64,000 nucleotides of DNA, from positions 208,351 through 272,350 of the forward strand of contig NZ_SCHL01000002.1 in NCBI RefSeq assembly GCF_004099695.1, written 5' to 3'. The DNA comes from Methanosarcina sp. MSH10X1 (GTDB lineage Archaea; Halobacteriota; Methanosarcinia; Methanosarcinales; Methanosarcinaceae). Of the stretch, positions 1-10,148 are shown one piece after another. Both the position numbers and the translations under genes were made by a program. Within the stretch, counting starts at the first letter, position 1; the number at the start of each line of letters is the position of its first letter. Below the pieces are notes generated by a model that did not search any database, was not told the DNA's origin, and saw only the letters and a list, made by a program, of their open reading frames with translations.

Positions 1-2
1 AG

Positions 3-1193
3 GCGAGCGAGGATAGCAAGCAGGAAAATCCCATCAAACAGGAAAATCCCCTGGAACGTGAAAACTCCCTGGAAGACCCTGAATACGAGATCCGGAAATA
101 TCCAGATCAGAAGGCTGGAATGGCTGAGGGTTCCGAAGGACTCGCCTCAAAGACTCTGAGATTCATGACTTCAGAAAAAGCAGGAGAAACCCTGGAATTT
201 ATTATAGAAGAAAGCGTGGCTATGAAACTTGAAGAACTTATTCCTGTTCTGGAAGACCACCTCGAAATGCTTGAAATTCTCTCAATGCTTTTTCCGGGCA
301 GAATCTGGGATCATTCCCTCAGAGCTCTTCACAGAGAATATTTCGGAAACCTTGAGAAATACGCTTCAATTTTCAAAAAAAGTTCGGATATTAACGAGAT
401 TCTTGAGCAGGTCGGAAGGATCGAACTTGAGTACGGTTCAAAAAAGCTGAGTCTGTCGCCATACAGTAGAAGCGAAGTACATTCGGTTACCTTTTCAGGC
501 GATATCCATACACTGCTTCCGGCAGAAACCGTAAAACTGAAAAACCCTCTTCTGAAACGCAAATTCTATGCTGATATGCTGGAAGGGAAACTCCTTACCT
601 ACGAGTTAAAAGGGAATAACTGGAACTCGGATGCTGCAGGAAAAAAGAGAAAAGGACCTGTAATCGCTCTGGTAGACACCTCGGCATCGATGCGGGGGCG
701 TCCCGAACTTCTTGCAAAAGCCGTACTTCTGGCAATAACAAGAAGAATGCTGAAGGAAAACAGGGACGTTAAAGTGATTCTTTTTTCCTCGAAGTGGCAG
801 ACCGTTGAAATCGAACTCACAAATAAAAAGCGTATGGGTGAAGAGTTTCTGGAATTCCTGAAATTTACTTTCGGCGGCGGCACCGATTTCAATACTGCAC
901 TTCGCGCAGGCCTTAAAGCTATGAAAAACGAAAAAGCTTTCGAGGGAGCCGATCTTCTCTTCCTTACCGATGGCTTTTCCGAAATCTCAGAAAGACCGCT
1001 TATCAGGGAATGGAATGAGATAAAAACTGAACGAAGAGCCCGAATCTTTTCCCTGATCATAGGAAACTACGATGCCGGAGGGCTGGAACAGGTTTCTGAC
1101 CACGTATATCTTATAAGGAATGCCGAGAACTGGGATATTGGGGAAAGTCCTGCAAGTTTTGTGAAAGCGATAAGCAAGCCTTACAGGTTTTAA
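3..1193 (+). CDS. ViaA-like VWA domain protein (5' truncated by window)
   Basis: The frame is open from the left edge, so the start lies outside the window; the first in-frame ATG is at 120. Positions 24-75 encode a short acidic repeat (QENP-type units). Counting from ATG 120, residues 1-170 look helical and residues about 178-330 form a von Willebrand A domain. Its metal site looks intact: DTSAS (codons 675-689), the Thr of GGGTDF and the Asp of TDGF. The architecture resembles ViaA/CoxE proteins, which work with a MoxR-type AAA+ ATPase (RavA in bacteria) in chaperone or metal-insertion roles. That partner would be expected upstream, which is inference. No membrane segment is visible, so it is probably cytoplasmic. 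Confidence 0.8.
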   Translation, partial: ASEDSKQENPIKQENPLERENSLEDPEYEIRKYPDQKAGMAEGSEGLASKTLRFMTSEKAGETLEFIIEESVAMKLEELIPVLEDHLEMLEILSMLFPGRIWDHSLRALHREYFGNLEKYASIFKKSSDINEILEQVGRIELEYGSKKLSLSPYSRSEVHSVTFSGDIHTLLPAETVKLKNPLLKRKFYADMLEGKLLTYELKGNNWNSDAAGKKRKGPVIALVDTSASMRGRPELLAKAVLLAITRRMLKENRDVKVILFSSKWQTVEIELTNKKRMGEEFLEFLKFTFGGGTDFNTALRAGLKAMKNEKAFEGADLLFLTDGFSEISERPLIREWNEIKTERRARIFSLIIGNYDAGGLEQVSDHVYLIRNAENWDIGESPASFVKAISKPYRF

Positions 1194-1275
1194 TCTCCCG
1201 GATATTTTGATTGCGGGAAACTTCGGATTCCAGAATATTTTTAGATCTGTCCTTTCGTCGTGACTTCTTTATGGT

Positions 1276-2007
1276 TCAACGCCCGCGCTTGAGGATTTTC
1301 TGCAAACCTTCTGCGAAATCCTCCAGGTCTTTCCTGCCCGGAGGCTGATGCCTGGATATACTTGACAGAATAGCGAATGCTGCCCGTTTGCTCCGGCTGG
1401 CTCCTTTGAGCAGTCCGATTTCTATCACTGCGACTATCAGTTCGGAAATGATTTTGCGGTCTCTCGGGCTCAGATTATTCCATTTTCTATTGAGTTTTTC
1501 CGAGGAATCCATTATTGATTCTTTTCCTTCGGAAGCTATTGACGAGGCTATTGAGGAAGCGGTCTTTGAGGCGCTTGCTATGTGCTTCCTTCCGTATGAG
1601 GCTGTTTCCAGGAAAACTTTAAAAGCATTCTTTGAGATCTTTTTTATTCTCGCTCTTTGATTAATAGGGATCTCTTCTCCCGACGCCTTCCGAAAATCAC
1701 TTTCAGCACCCCTTGTCTCCAGAATTTTACGAACCTCCTGAAAAATTTCCGAAATCTCCTCCTCAGACCTGGTCCTGAGATATTCCCTGAGGTTTTCCAG
1801 AAGTTCCGAGTCAATTGGTTCTGAATCCAGCTTAGGAGAGGTATCCGGATCGCGGAAGAACGCTTCATCTACCTCAACAAAATCAGCATCAATTATAGGA
1901 CTGTTTCCAAAAAGAGACTCACGTGATGAAGCCTTTCTGGATTTGGGGTTTTTCCTGATCCTTAATCCTGCATCTGAAAGTTTATTGAAGACTTTTTCTT
2001 TAAGCAA
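1276..2007 (-). CDS. hypothetical protein, charged and helical
   Basis: I do not recognise this 243-residue protein. The start is TTG at 2007, with GGGAGG about 11 nt upstream; an ATG between them is out of frame. The N-terminal third is polar and Ser/Asp/Glu-rich, and the C-terminal half is basic and helical with an Ala/Ser-rich stretch and a KRAAFAILSS segment. There is no signal peptide, membrane segment or cysteine cluster. It converges with the VWA gene (82-bp gap). Length, codon use and a plausible ribosome binding site support a real gene; no function can be proposed. Confidence 0.65.
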   Translation of the reverse strand: MLKEKVFNKLSDAGLRIRKNPKSRKASSRESLFGNSPIIDADFVEVDEAFFRDPDTSPKLDSEPIDSELLENLREYLRTRSEEEISEIFQEVRKILETRGAESDFRKASGEEIPINQRARIKKISKNAFKVFLETASYGRKHIASASKTASSIASSIASEGKESIMDSSEKLNRKWNNLSPRDRKIISELIVAVIEIGLLKGASRSKRAAFAILSSISRHQPPGRKDLEDFAEGLQKILKRGR

Positions 2008-2862
2008 GAAAATACATTCCTCCCTGAAAATAAATGCCTTCCTTCTTAAAATACAAAAATTATTAGCGGAATAATTCGTAGCCCGGATAGCTTAATATCA
2101 ACTCAATATTACATATATATCAATTTAATTACCTGCATATCAATTTAATTACTTGCCAGGAGTTTAATCTGGGGGCATGATCTCTTTTCCTGTTAATGTT
2201 TTTGAGCCTTTTAATTTTTCTGATTCATTGATTAAATACACAAAAGTAATGAACCGCCTGAAGGAAGACGCTCTTCACAGGTCCAACGATTGCTTTATCC
2301 GTATCAGAAACGATTTTCCGTACTTTCCCTCGGAAGCCAGCTTTTTCCCATAAAAGAAATTATACAAAAAAGTAAAAATAGGAAGTTATACCTCTTCCCT
2401 GTTCATGCCGCGTGTATGTCCTGGTGAGATTTGAATGCCATCAGTAGAACCTGATCCTTTAAGGCTCCTGGCAGAGCACTACCTCCATCACCGAAATATC
2501 ACATCCACGCAGTTGGACAACCTGTGTTCTTATCGATAAATTGTACGGTAAATAGCGCTTTTGCTCATTTTATGTTTCCTAAACTTAAAGATATTGAAGA
2601 TTGCTATAATTATAAAGATTAACCTGGTTAAGAAAAGTGATTCTTGAAGATCTGCAATTTATATCTCGTATAAATTACTGACATAAACTAAGATACTTTT
2701 TTAAATTCCCTGTTTTTTAATTGATTACTGTCGATTACTGGCAAAAGTGACGCTAAGTTCCGATGCCGTCTCTCTTCTTGAAATAACTGCAAATTGATTC
2801 GCAGTTTAGGGAATTATTTTATAAGTCTCGCGCCTTAATAGATAATGAGCGAGGTGAAAAGT
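2008..2862. other. Long intergenic region with weak ORF fragments
   Basis: AT-rich spacer between divergent genes. It holds a 58-codon ORF at 2177-2353 (+) without a well-placed ribosome binding site, and a 34-codon fragment starting near 2436. Both could be coding remnants; neither is convincing. A TATA-like TTTTATAAG lies near 2817-2825 and would serve the next gene. Confidence 0.4.
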
Positions 2863-4233
2863 ATGCGTATACTGGATACTAAGGCGTTAAAAGGAATAGT
2901 ATGCGGACTTCTTGTCATAGCAATCTTTTCGATTGCCTGTGCCGGAGCAGGGGATGGAAGTACTGTCACATCTGCAAAAGAAGTACAACCAAAAGTCGGG
3001 GCAAGCGTTGAATCATCTTCGATTTATATTGCTGATTATTTCCCCGAATTTGAGAAGATCAGGGTTGATCCGGCTTATAAGTACCTGCAGCTTGATCCCG
3101 GAAACAGTGATAACTTTACTGTAACCGTAGAGAATCAAGATAACAAGACAATCAGATTAAAGCCGGAACTTTTAATCACTCCTTACACGGAAAATTTCAT
3201 GAACGAAAACTGGACCAGTATAAGTCCCTCAGAAAAAACTCTGAAGCCCGGAGAAAAACAGGAATTTCAGGTAAAGGTGAACATACCTGAAGATGCCGAC
3301 CTTGGAAATTATGCCGCACTTATTGCTTTCACGGAAAAGGTGCCTGAGGGAGACATAGCTGGCTATTATCCGAATTTTCCGGGCACAATGCAGTTGAATA
3401 TAGAGCTAAGGGTCAGGCCTTCAATCCAGATCCTTACGCCATATGTCAATGACCTTGTGGAGGCCGGAGAGAGTTATACTTATGAAATAAAACTCCGGAA
3501 TACAGGTGATAAAGATATCGCAATTTCCCCTGAACTTACCAGAGCAGGGGGTATCGTTTATGCTGAAGATGCAGCTTCCTCTGCAGGAATACCGCAGCAG
3601 GCTTTTGGAGACGATGCGATAAGAGTAGAAGCCCCTGAGATAATTAAAGCCGGACAGACAGCTATTATCGAACTGACACTTGCAGTTCCGGCTGATGCAA
3701 AGGGCAGTTATACCGGCAGTCTTGACCTGAATATTGATGACCCCGGAATTCGCGAATATGAAGAACTGGTTTCCCTGAGCTTCCGCATTCTTCCGGTTCC
3801 GGAGGAACCTTACGAGAGTAGCTTTGAAGCTGAAACCGATGGACCCGTCACTCTGGAGATTAAAGCTTACCAGTATGGGTACGGCCTGTATACGACCGAA
3901 GGAAACCGAGATCTTACGCCTTCCTTTAATGTGAGCCTGATAAATCCCTCAGGGGATGAGGTTACTCCTGTTCTTGTAAACACAAAACATAGCGGCTCGA
4001 TAAACATAGTAGATGATACATACCCGCAGCCGCCATATCCCATGCCTTATATATCCTCAAGAATTGCGGACGGTATGGAAACTTACGATCAGGGGAATTA
4101 CCAGGGAGGAACCACAACTTTTGTGAAGACCTATTCCGCTCCCGGAGCTGCAGGAAAATGGACGCTTTCAATCCTGCCCAGAAATACCGAGAACTTTGAG
4201 TATACCGTGACAATCGGAGCTGCTGAAGAATAA
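2863..4233 (+). CDS. secreted protein with tandem Ig-like (NEW3/WxL-type) domains
   Basis: Start chosen at ATG 2863 because GAGGTGA lies 6 nt before it; an in-frame ATG at 2845 has no such site. The N-terminus is a signal peptide ending in FSIACAGAG, and the Cys gives a lipoprotein-like but imperfect lipobox. The mature part (about 430 residues) contains beta-rich domains: one with the NFTVTVENQDNKTIR and LKPGEKQEF signature of NEW3/WxL peptidoglycan-binding-like folds (about residues 70-190), a second similar one (about 200-320), and a C-terminal beta domain ending in WTLSILPRNTENF. It is probably exposed at the envelope. No anchor follows, so attachment would rely on the lipid or on partners. 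Its function is unknown. It stands alone with its own promoter region. Confidence 0.75.
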   Translation: MRILDTKALKGIVCGLLVIAIFSIACAGAGDGSTVTSAKEVQPKVGASVESSSIYIADYFPEFEKIRVDPAYKYLQLDPGNSDNFTVTVENQDNKTIRLKPELLITPYTENFMNENWTSISPSEKTLKPGEKQEFQVKVNIPEDADLGNYAALIAFTEKVPEGDIAGYYPNFPGTMQLNIELRVRPSIQILTPYVNDLVEAGESYTYEIKLRNTGDKDIAISPELTRAGGIVYAEDAASSAGIPQQAFGDDAIRVEAPEIIKAGQTAIIELTLAVPADAKGSYTGSLDLNIDDPGIREYEELVSLSFRILPVPEEPYESSFEAETDGPVTLEIKAYQYGYGLYTTEGNRDLTPSFNVSLINPSGDEVTPVLVNTKHSGSINIVDDTYPQPPYPMPYISSRIADGMETYDQGNYQGGTTTFVKTYSAPGAAGKWTLSILPRNTENFEYTVTIGAAEE

Positions 4234-4743
4234 GCAGCTTCCAGCTTTTTTCTTTTTCGATTTCAGGTGTTCAGAGCAGGATATAAGTCCGTACTCTGAT
4301 TTAATCCCTGGAAGTGCTCAAGACTCAGATGGTTGTGGATTAAGATGATTTCAGGGCTTTGAGAATTTCTAATTCTTTTTTCTTGATAGTTTTTAACTAC
4401 CATCGGTTTCCGTTTTTCGCGCACTGATGCAATACATAGAAGACCTGAAGTTAAGGGCCAGTGTAACTGAAGCCGGGGTAAAAATCAACAATTATTATAC
4501 TGGTTAATATATAATTTAATTGGGGCACAGTTTTCTGGATTCTGGGAAAAAGTAAAAGGCAAGATGTCGGTGCAAGTATACTTCTGCATATAAAAAGGAA
4601 TAGTAAACCCGAAGGAATAAAATAGTCTGAGGATAAGATGAGGCTTCATACGATAAAGAAAAAATCTATACTCTCATAGGATAGAGAGAAAATGTATAAT
4701 AACATAATTTCAGTTTCATGTTTTTGCTGGAGGTAAGAAATAT
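4234..4743. other. Intergenic region upstream of acnA
   Basis: No credible gene. A TATA-like TTAATATATAATTT lies near 4503-4516. The region immediately before acnA carries GGAGGT 9 nt ahead of the ATG, so the mRNA appears to have a leader of up to about 200 nt. I see no long hairpin. Confidence 0.4.
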
Positions 4744-7551
4744 ATGAGAGAAGGTCCGGACCCATTTGGGGTAAGAGATACCATCGAAACAGCTGCCGGA
4801 AGAGCTAAGATTTACAGATTGGGCAAACTGGAAGAAAGGGGTTTTGAAGGAATTTCCCTGCTTCCTTATTCTATAAGGATTCTGCTGGAATCCCTGCTCA
4901 GGCACGCAGATACTGATAAGCACATAATAACTGTCGAGGATGTAGAGGCTCTTGCCCGCTGGAACCCTGAAAATGTAAGTGACAGGGATATTCCGTTTAT
5001 TCCGTCAAGGGTGATTATGCAGGACTTTACAGGCGTTCCGGCTGTAGTAGACCTGGCAGCACTCCGATCGGCAATGGAACGTCTGGGAGGCGACCCTGCG
5101 AAAATAAACCCCGTTATACCTGCTGACCTTGTTATTGACCATTCGGTCCAGGTTGATTCTTACGGCACGGCTTATGCCCTTGAGGAAAACGAGAAAAAGG
5201 AGTTTGAACGCAACACAGAACGTTATTCCGTCCTGCGCTGGGCACAGAAAGCCTTTGACAATTTCAGAGTCGTGCCCCCAGGTAGAGGAATTATCCATCA
5301 GGTGAACCTTGAATACCTGACTCCTCTTGTGCATCTCAAGGACGAAAATGGGGAGTTATCGGCATTCCCTGACACCCTTGTAGGGACCGATTCCCATACG
5401 ACAATGATTAACGGGATCGGAGTACTCGGATGGGGAGTCGGAGGCATAGAAGCCGAAGCTGTAATGCTCGGACAGCCTTATTATATGCCCGTTCCTGAAG
5501 TCGTGGGTTTCAAGCTCTATGGAAAACCTGCGCAGGGGGTCACCGCTACCGATGTCGTCCTGACAATTACGAAAATCCTGAGAAAGGAGGGAGTTGTCGG
5601 CAAATTCGTAGAATTCTACGGGCCAGGATTAAACTCACTGAGCCTCCCGGATAGGGCAACCATCTCCAATATGGCTCCTGAGTATGGTGCAACCCTTGGA
5701 ATCTTCCCGCCAGATACCGAGACTCTTGATTACCTGCGAAGGACCGGCAGAAGCGAAGAGCAGGTAGACCTTGTAAGAAAGTATCTGGAAGCTCAGGACC
5801 TTCTCTATTCAATTTACAAGCCCGACCCTATCTTCAGCCTTACCCTGGAACTTGATATGGGCACGGTGAAGCCCTGTCTTGCAGGCCCGAGACGTCCCCA
5901 GGATCAGCTCTTTTTTAATGAAGTACCTGAAAACTACCGTGAAACCATGCAGCAAACTTTCATCCGGAAGAAGGAATCCGGGCTTGAACTTTCCAGAGAC
6001 CCTGCTTACCAGCGCTGGATAGGGGAGGGGGGAACACCTGTAGGTGGACCTGAAACCCCTGGCGCAGAGGAGGAAATAATGGAATCTCCGGTGAAGGCTT
6101 TCAAGGTTACACATGGCTCAGTAGTGATTGCAGCAATTACTTCATGTACCAATACCTCAAACCCTTCAGTTCTGATAGGAGCAGGGCTGCTCGCAAAAAA
6201 GGCTGTAGAAAAAGGTCTGCACGTCAAGCCGTTTGTGAAAACAAGCCTCTCTCCTGGCTCAAGAGTAGCTACGGAATATCTGAAAGCTGCAGGCCTTTTG
6301 CCCTATCTCGAAGCCCTGGGTTTTCACCAGGTTGGTTACGGCTGTACGACCTGTATAGGGAATAGCGGGCCTTTACCTGAAAACGTTGTTAAGGAAATTC
6401 AGGAGAATGACCTTACTGTTGCAGCCGTACTCAGTGGAAACCGGAATTTTGAAGGACGGATTAATCCGCTTGTAAGGGCAAATTACCTTGCGTCCCCACC
6501 TCTGGTTGTAGCCTATGCAATCGCAGGTACCGTGAATCTCAATTTAGATACTGATCCCCTTGCCTATGACCCCAACGGACGCCCTGTTTACCTCAAAGAT
6601 ATCTGGCCTGCAGAAGAAGAGATAAGGGAAGCTGAAAAGAACAGTATCAAGCCTTCAATGTTCGAAAAGGAGTATTCCGGTGTCCTGGAAGGTCCGGAAC
6701 TCTGGAAAAAACTGGAAGCTCCAACAGGGACTCTTTATGACTGGAATCCGATGTCCACATATATTCAGGAGCCTCCCTATTTTGTGGATTTTCCGCTTAC
6801 TTCTCCTTCCCCGGAGGATATAAAGAGTGCAAGGGTCCTCGCCCTTTTCGGAGACAGCATTACCACGGACCATATCTCTCCTGCAGGGGATATCCCGGCA
6901 GATAGTCCTGCAGGCAGGTACCTGATCGCCTGGGGAGTGGGTCCTGAAGACTTCAATTCCTATGGATCTCGCAGAGGTAATCATGAAGTGATGATGCGTG
7001 GAACCTTTGGGAATATCCGCCTCAGGAATAGGTTCGTTGACAGGGAAGGAGGCTGGACTTTATACCATCCCAGGAAAGAGGACTTTCCGGAGGAAGGCTG
7101 CGGAGGAATTCCGATTTTTGAAGCAGCTATGCTTTATGCGGAAAATAATATTCCTTTGATAGCTATTGCAGGAAAGGAGTACGGGACAGGTAGTTCCAGG
7201 GACTGGGCAGCCAAAGGTACATTTCTGCTCGGGGTAAAAGCAGTTATTGCAGAATCTTTCGAGCGTATCCACAGAAGCAACCTTGTAGGCATGGGAGTTC
7301 TTCCACTACAGTTTAAAGAAGGCGAAAATGCCGATACCCTGGGTCTTACGGGAAAGGAGAGCTACGATATTCTGGGCATTGAATACCTGAAGCCTCATGG
7401 AGAGCTTACAGTAAGAGCAAAGGACGAAAACGGGGTAGATACTCTCTTCCAGGTAATCGTGAGGCTGGACTCCGCTGTGGAGATCGAATATTATAGGAAC
7501 GGCGGGATTTTGCATAAGTTCCTGCGGGATTCGGTGAAGAAAAAAGAATAA
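4744..7551 (+). CDS. acnA: aconitate hydratase (AcnA type)
   Basis: Isomerises citrate to isocitrate through cis-aconitate, using a [4Fe-4S] cluster. The 935-residue length and domain order match the AcnA/IRP1-type monomer. Cluster ligands are visible as C468 (ITSCTNTSNPS) and C534/C537 (GCTTCIGNSGP). The N-terminal domain has GTDSHTTMINGIGVLGWG, and the C-terminal swivel domain has KEYGTGSSRDWAAKG with the substrate-binding Ser/Arg. GGAGGT precedes the ATG by 9 nt. Citrate synthase follows 412 bp downstream on the same strand but behind a terminator-like hairpin and its own leader, so the two are probably co-regulated neighbours, not a strict operon. Together they feed the oxidative branch to 2-oxoglutarate and glutamate known in Methanosarcina; the isocitrate dehydrogenase is not in this window. 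Confidence 0.96.
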   Translation: MREGPDPFGVRDTIETAAGRAKIYRLGKLEERGFEGISLLPYSIRILLESLLRHADTDKHIITVEDVEALARWNPENVSDRDIPFIPSRVIMQDFTGVPAVVDLAALRSAMERLGGDPAKINPVIPADLVIDHSVQVDSYGTAYALEENEKKEFERNTERYSVLRWAQKAFDNFRVVPPGRGIIHQVNLEYLTPLVHLKDENGELSAFPDTLVGTDSHTTMINGIGVLGWGVGGIEAEAVMLGQPYYMPVPEVVGFKLYGKPAQGVTATDVVLTITKILRKEGVVGKFVEFYGPGLNSLSLPDRATISNMAPEYGATLGIFPPDTETLDYLRRTGRSEEQVDLVRKYLEAQDLLYSIYKPDPIFSLTLELDMGTVKPCLAGPRRPQDQLFFNEVPENYRETMQQTFIRKKESGLELSRDPAYQRWIGEGGTPVGGPETPGAEEEIMESPVKAFKVTHGSVVIAAITSCTNTSNPSVLIGAGLLAKKAVEKGLHVKPFVKTSLSPGSRVATEYLKAAGLLPYLEALGFHQVGYGCTTCIGNSGPLPENVVKEIQENDLTVAAVLSGNRNFEGRINPLVRANYLASPPLVVAYAIAGTVNLNLDTDPLAYDPNGRPVYLKDIWPAEEEIREAEKNSIKPSMFEKEYSGVLEGPELWKKLEAPTGTLYDWNPMSTYIQEPPYFVDFPLTSPSPEDIKSARVLALFGDSITTDHISPAGDIPADSPAGRYLIAWGVGPEDFNSYGSRRGNHEVMMRGTFGNIRLRNRFVDREGGWTLYHPRKEDFPEEGCGGIPIFEAAMLYAENNIPLIAIAGKEYGTGSSRDWAAKGTFLLGVKAVIAESFERIHRSNLVGMGVLPLQFKEGENADTLGLTGKESYDILGIEYLKPHGELTVRAKDENGVDTLFQVIVRLDSAVEIEYYRNGGILHKFLRDSVKKKE

Positions 7552-7585
7552 GTTACCAACACCGGAATTAGGTGTAAAAATTCCT

Positions 7586-7644
7586 GAGAAGGTTTCGCAA
7601 GCTTTACATAAGGCTTTCTAGTTTTTTGGAACCTTCTCTTTTAG
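7586..7644 (+). terminator. Hairpin terminator after acnA
   Basis: GAGAAGGTT (7586-7594) pairs perfectly with AACCTTCTC (7630-7638), and a T-rich stretch follows. The 35-nt loop contains a small inner stem. It lies 35 bp after the acnA stop codon. Confidence 0.55.
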
Positions 7645-7963
7645 CTTATCGGGAAGAGTGTTATATTTATCATCTCACGCGTTTTGAGGAAGGTAGCGTT
7701 CTGGAAAATAACAGTTCTCAGATTCAATATAACCGAGAGGTTTAAAGCCGTAGCTTACTTAATATATGAAATATAATTACAAAGCTCTTGAATACAATTT
7801 CAACAAATTTAATATACTTATTCGACGATAATAGGAATGCAGTGTCACCCTATTTTTGGGTCTTATAAGGCCCTTCGCGTTAAACTCTTCCACGTATAAG
7901 CAGAGGATTCCCCAAACTTCAAAGTTTTTTGAAAATCCTCTAGGCATAACTGTGAGGTATAAA

Positions 7964-9031
7964 ATGAGCAAAAATATATGTTTCATCGACGGGTTGGAGG
8001 GCATTCTGAAATACAGGGAGGTAGACATTAACCAGCTGGTTGAGCTTCCCTATGATGCAGTTTCCTATCTGCTTATCCTGGGAGAACTCCCTGGAGACCA
8101 GGAACTTGCCGAGTACTCAGCCCGCCTGCATGGGGAACGTGAAATCAACAGGGAGGCGATTGATGTTATCCGCATGTGCAATTTTGACATTGATTCTATG
8201 GAAGCGCTGCGTACAATCGTTTCTTTTATATCACAGTTCGATCCGGACATTAACGACAGCTCTCATGAAGGAAATATGAGAAAAGCAATACGGTTAATTG
8301 CCAGGATCCCAACCATAGTTGCTGCGTATTACAGAATCGCAAACGGAAAAGAGCCTGTTCCCCCTGACCCATCTCTCTCCCATGGAGCTAACTTCCTGTA
8401 TATGATAAGGGGAAGTAAACCAAGTGAACTGGAAGCTGAGGTTATGGAAAAAGATTTTATCCTGAGCGCCGAGCACGAGCTAAACGCTTCCACCTTCTCA
8501 TCAAGAGTCACAGCTTCTACTTTTTCAGACCTGTATTCGGCTGTTGTTTCCGGGCTCTGTACCCTTAAAGGCCCTCTGCATGGAGGAGCCAGGGCCGAAG
8601 TCATGACCATGATTGAAGAGATTGCTTCCCCGGAAAATGCAGAAAAATTTGTTCTTGAAAGGATCGCAAAGAAAGAAAAGATCATGGGATTCGGGCACAG
8701 GGTATACAAGACTTATGACCCCCGGGGCACGGTATTCAAACAACTCTCCAGGCAACTCGCTGAAGCAAAAGGGGATATGCACTGGTACGAAACAGCCGAA
8801 AAGATCGAAAACACAGTCATCCGCGAACTGGTGGAGAAAAAAGGAAAACCAATCTACCCGAACGTGGATTTCTATTCGGGAGTTATTTATAAGTATCTGG
8901 ATATCCCCCCTCAACTTGCAACCTCCATCTTTGCAATCGGCAGGGTCTCAGGCTGGATAGCTCACTGCTTTGACCAGTATGAGAAGAAAAGGATAATAAG
9001 GCCCAGAGCTTTTATGCTTGATGAATGTTAG
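7964..9031 (+). CDS. gltA: citrate synthase
   Basis: Condenses oxaloacetate and acetyl-CoA to citrate. The frame is open from ATG 7856, but ATG 7964 (MSKNICFIDG) is preferred: GAGGT lies just upstream and FIDGLEGILKYR aligns with the usual family N-terminus, while the 36 upstream codons look non-coding. With this start (355 residues) the catalytic residues are H206 (GPLHGGA), H245 (GFGHRVYK) and D302 (PNVDFYSG). It is slightly short at the N-terminus compared with typical si-citrate synthases of about 370-430 residues, lacking the first strand. This is the classical fold, not the Re-type enzyme related to isopropylmalate synthase. It follows aconitase. Confidence 0.93.
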   Translation: MSKNICFIDGLEGILKYREVDINQLVELPYDAVSYLLILGELPGDQELAEYSARLHGEREINREAIDVIRMCNFDIDSMEALRTIVSFISQFDPDINDSSHEGNMRKAIRLIARIPTIVAAYYRIANGKEPVPPDPSLSHGANFLYMIRGSKPSELEAEVMEKDFILSAEHELNASTFSSRVTASTFSDLYSAVVSGLCTLKGPLHGGARAEVMTMIEEIASPENAEKFVLERIAKKEKIMGFGHRVYKTYDPRGTVFKQLSRQLAEAKGDMHWYETAEKIENTVIRELVEKKGKPIYPNVDFYSGVIYKYLDIPPQLATSIFAIGRVSGWIAHCFDQYEKKRIIRPRAFMLDEC

Positions 9032-9226
9032 CATTTATTAAGAGCTTTTGAAAGAATGAGGAGTAATCGCTGGATGTTCCATTTTACTTCTCTCACCCTT
9101 CAAAATTCGATTTCAGGAATTGTTGATTATAAATTGCCTTTTATGAAGTTTGTAATTATATACATCAACCCAAGATCACAAAAAGATTTCGATTGCTGAA
9201 TGCTAAAATTGATTCTGAGATCTCCC

Positions 9227-10039
9227 TCAAGATACGCCTTTTTGAGTGTTTTTTGTTACTATAATGTTATCGAAATAAATTTCTCTCAAAGGATAATTGC
9301 TGTGACTGCTCATTTGTAAATATATGTAAGCAGATGTGAAATTCAGATCGTGTGACGGGGAACTATATAATTCATTACCATTTTCCAAAATTTTAAAGCT
9401 TTTGTTATTCAGGATTAATTTTATATGCTGATTCGAAATCTTCCTGCCAGTTCTATTTTGAGGCCAATCACCGGAATATAACAGTCTGGTATCCCCAACA
9501 ATTCTATTGGCAATAACGCTGCGAGCATTTCGCCCGGGAGGCACTCCAATATACTCAAGCTTCATCCAATCATTTTCATCTTCTGGATTGGCATTCGTTG
9601 CAGTAGGGCAGAGATAAAAAGATCCCGTCAGATAGCAGCCATTGCTCTGGTTGTTCCAATCAAGATTGAAAGAGACTTCATTTCCGTCACTAAAATTCAC
9701 TTTTTCTACACTTCTAACTCCCTGGAATTTTACAGTATCATCTATTGTGCCAATTGTACTGATGCCTAGCCTCAAATTATAATCAATATTTTCTGAAGGA
9801 TCTATATCGTATACGTCTATTATGCTTTCTTTAAAATCTCCTTCGTGAGTAATTTGCCATTTTTGTGAATCTAAAACTCCTGAACTAAAATTTTCATAAA
9901 ACACAGAGGTATTTTTACTGGAAACAACAGGTGATACTTTCTCCTCTATATTAAAAGCGTTAATAGCAAACAAGTCTGCCACAATAAAAATAAAACCGAG
10001 CATATATACGGCTTTTTTCATGATTCTCGAATTCATCAT
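9227..10039 (-). CDS. secreted lectin-fold (concanavalin A-like) protein
   Basis: The 270 residues begin with a signal peptide or anchor (KKAVYMLGFIFIVADLFAINAF). The mature part starts with FYENFSSGVLDSQKWQI, a motif typical of concanavalin A-like jelly-roll domains. It continues with a beta-sandwich pattern (KLEYIGVPPG, YIYLQMSSHSNYP) and ends in IYFDNIIVTKN, which also fits that fold. There is no C-terminal anchor. It lies directly downstream of the larger propeller/PKD protein on the same strand (109-bp gap), so the two may be co-transcribed surface proteins. The ligand is unknown. AT-rich base use and many Asn codons set it apart from the metabolic genes nearby. Confidence 0.65.
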   Translation of the reverse strand: MMNSRIMKKAVYMLGFIFIVADLFAINAFNIEEKVSPVVSSKNTSVFYENFSSGVLDSQKWQITHEGDFKESIIDVYDIDPSENIDYNLRLGISTIGTIDDTVKFQGVRSVEKVNFSDGNEVSFNLDWNNQSNGCYLTGSFYLCPTATNANPEDENDWMKLEYIGVPPGRNARSVIANRIVGDTRLLYSGDWPQNRTGRKISNQHIKLILNNKSFKILENGNELYSSPSHDLNFTSAYIYLQMSSHSNYPLREIYFDNIIVTKNTQKGVS

Positions 10040-10148
10040 TTCTCCTTTAAAATGAAAAACTACCTAAAAAGTAAAAACAGGAAGATAATTTTCTTCCCGT
10101 CTTTTTTGTTAACGTTTTCACATTTACTTCAATTAAAGAACAGTATGT

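Noticed and set aside
2177-2353. 58-codon ORF in the intergenic region
   Set aside because: Ribosome binding site too far away, no recognisable domain and no neighbour link; possibly a remnant but not supportable as a gene.
7856-7963. N-terminal extension of citrate synthase from ATG 7856
   Set aside because: No ribosome binding site, no similarity to the family, and ATG 7964 has GAGGT just upstream.
4744-9031. acnA and citrate synthase as one strict operon
   Set aside because: A terminator-like hairpin and a 412-bp spacer with TATA-like sequences separate them.
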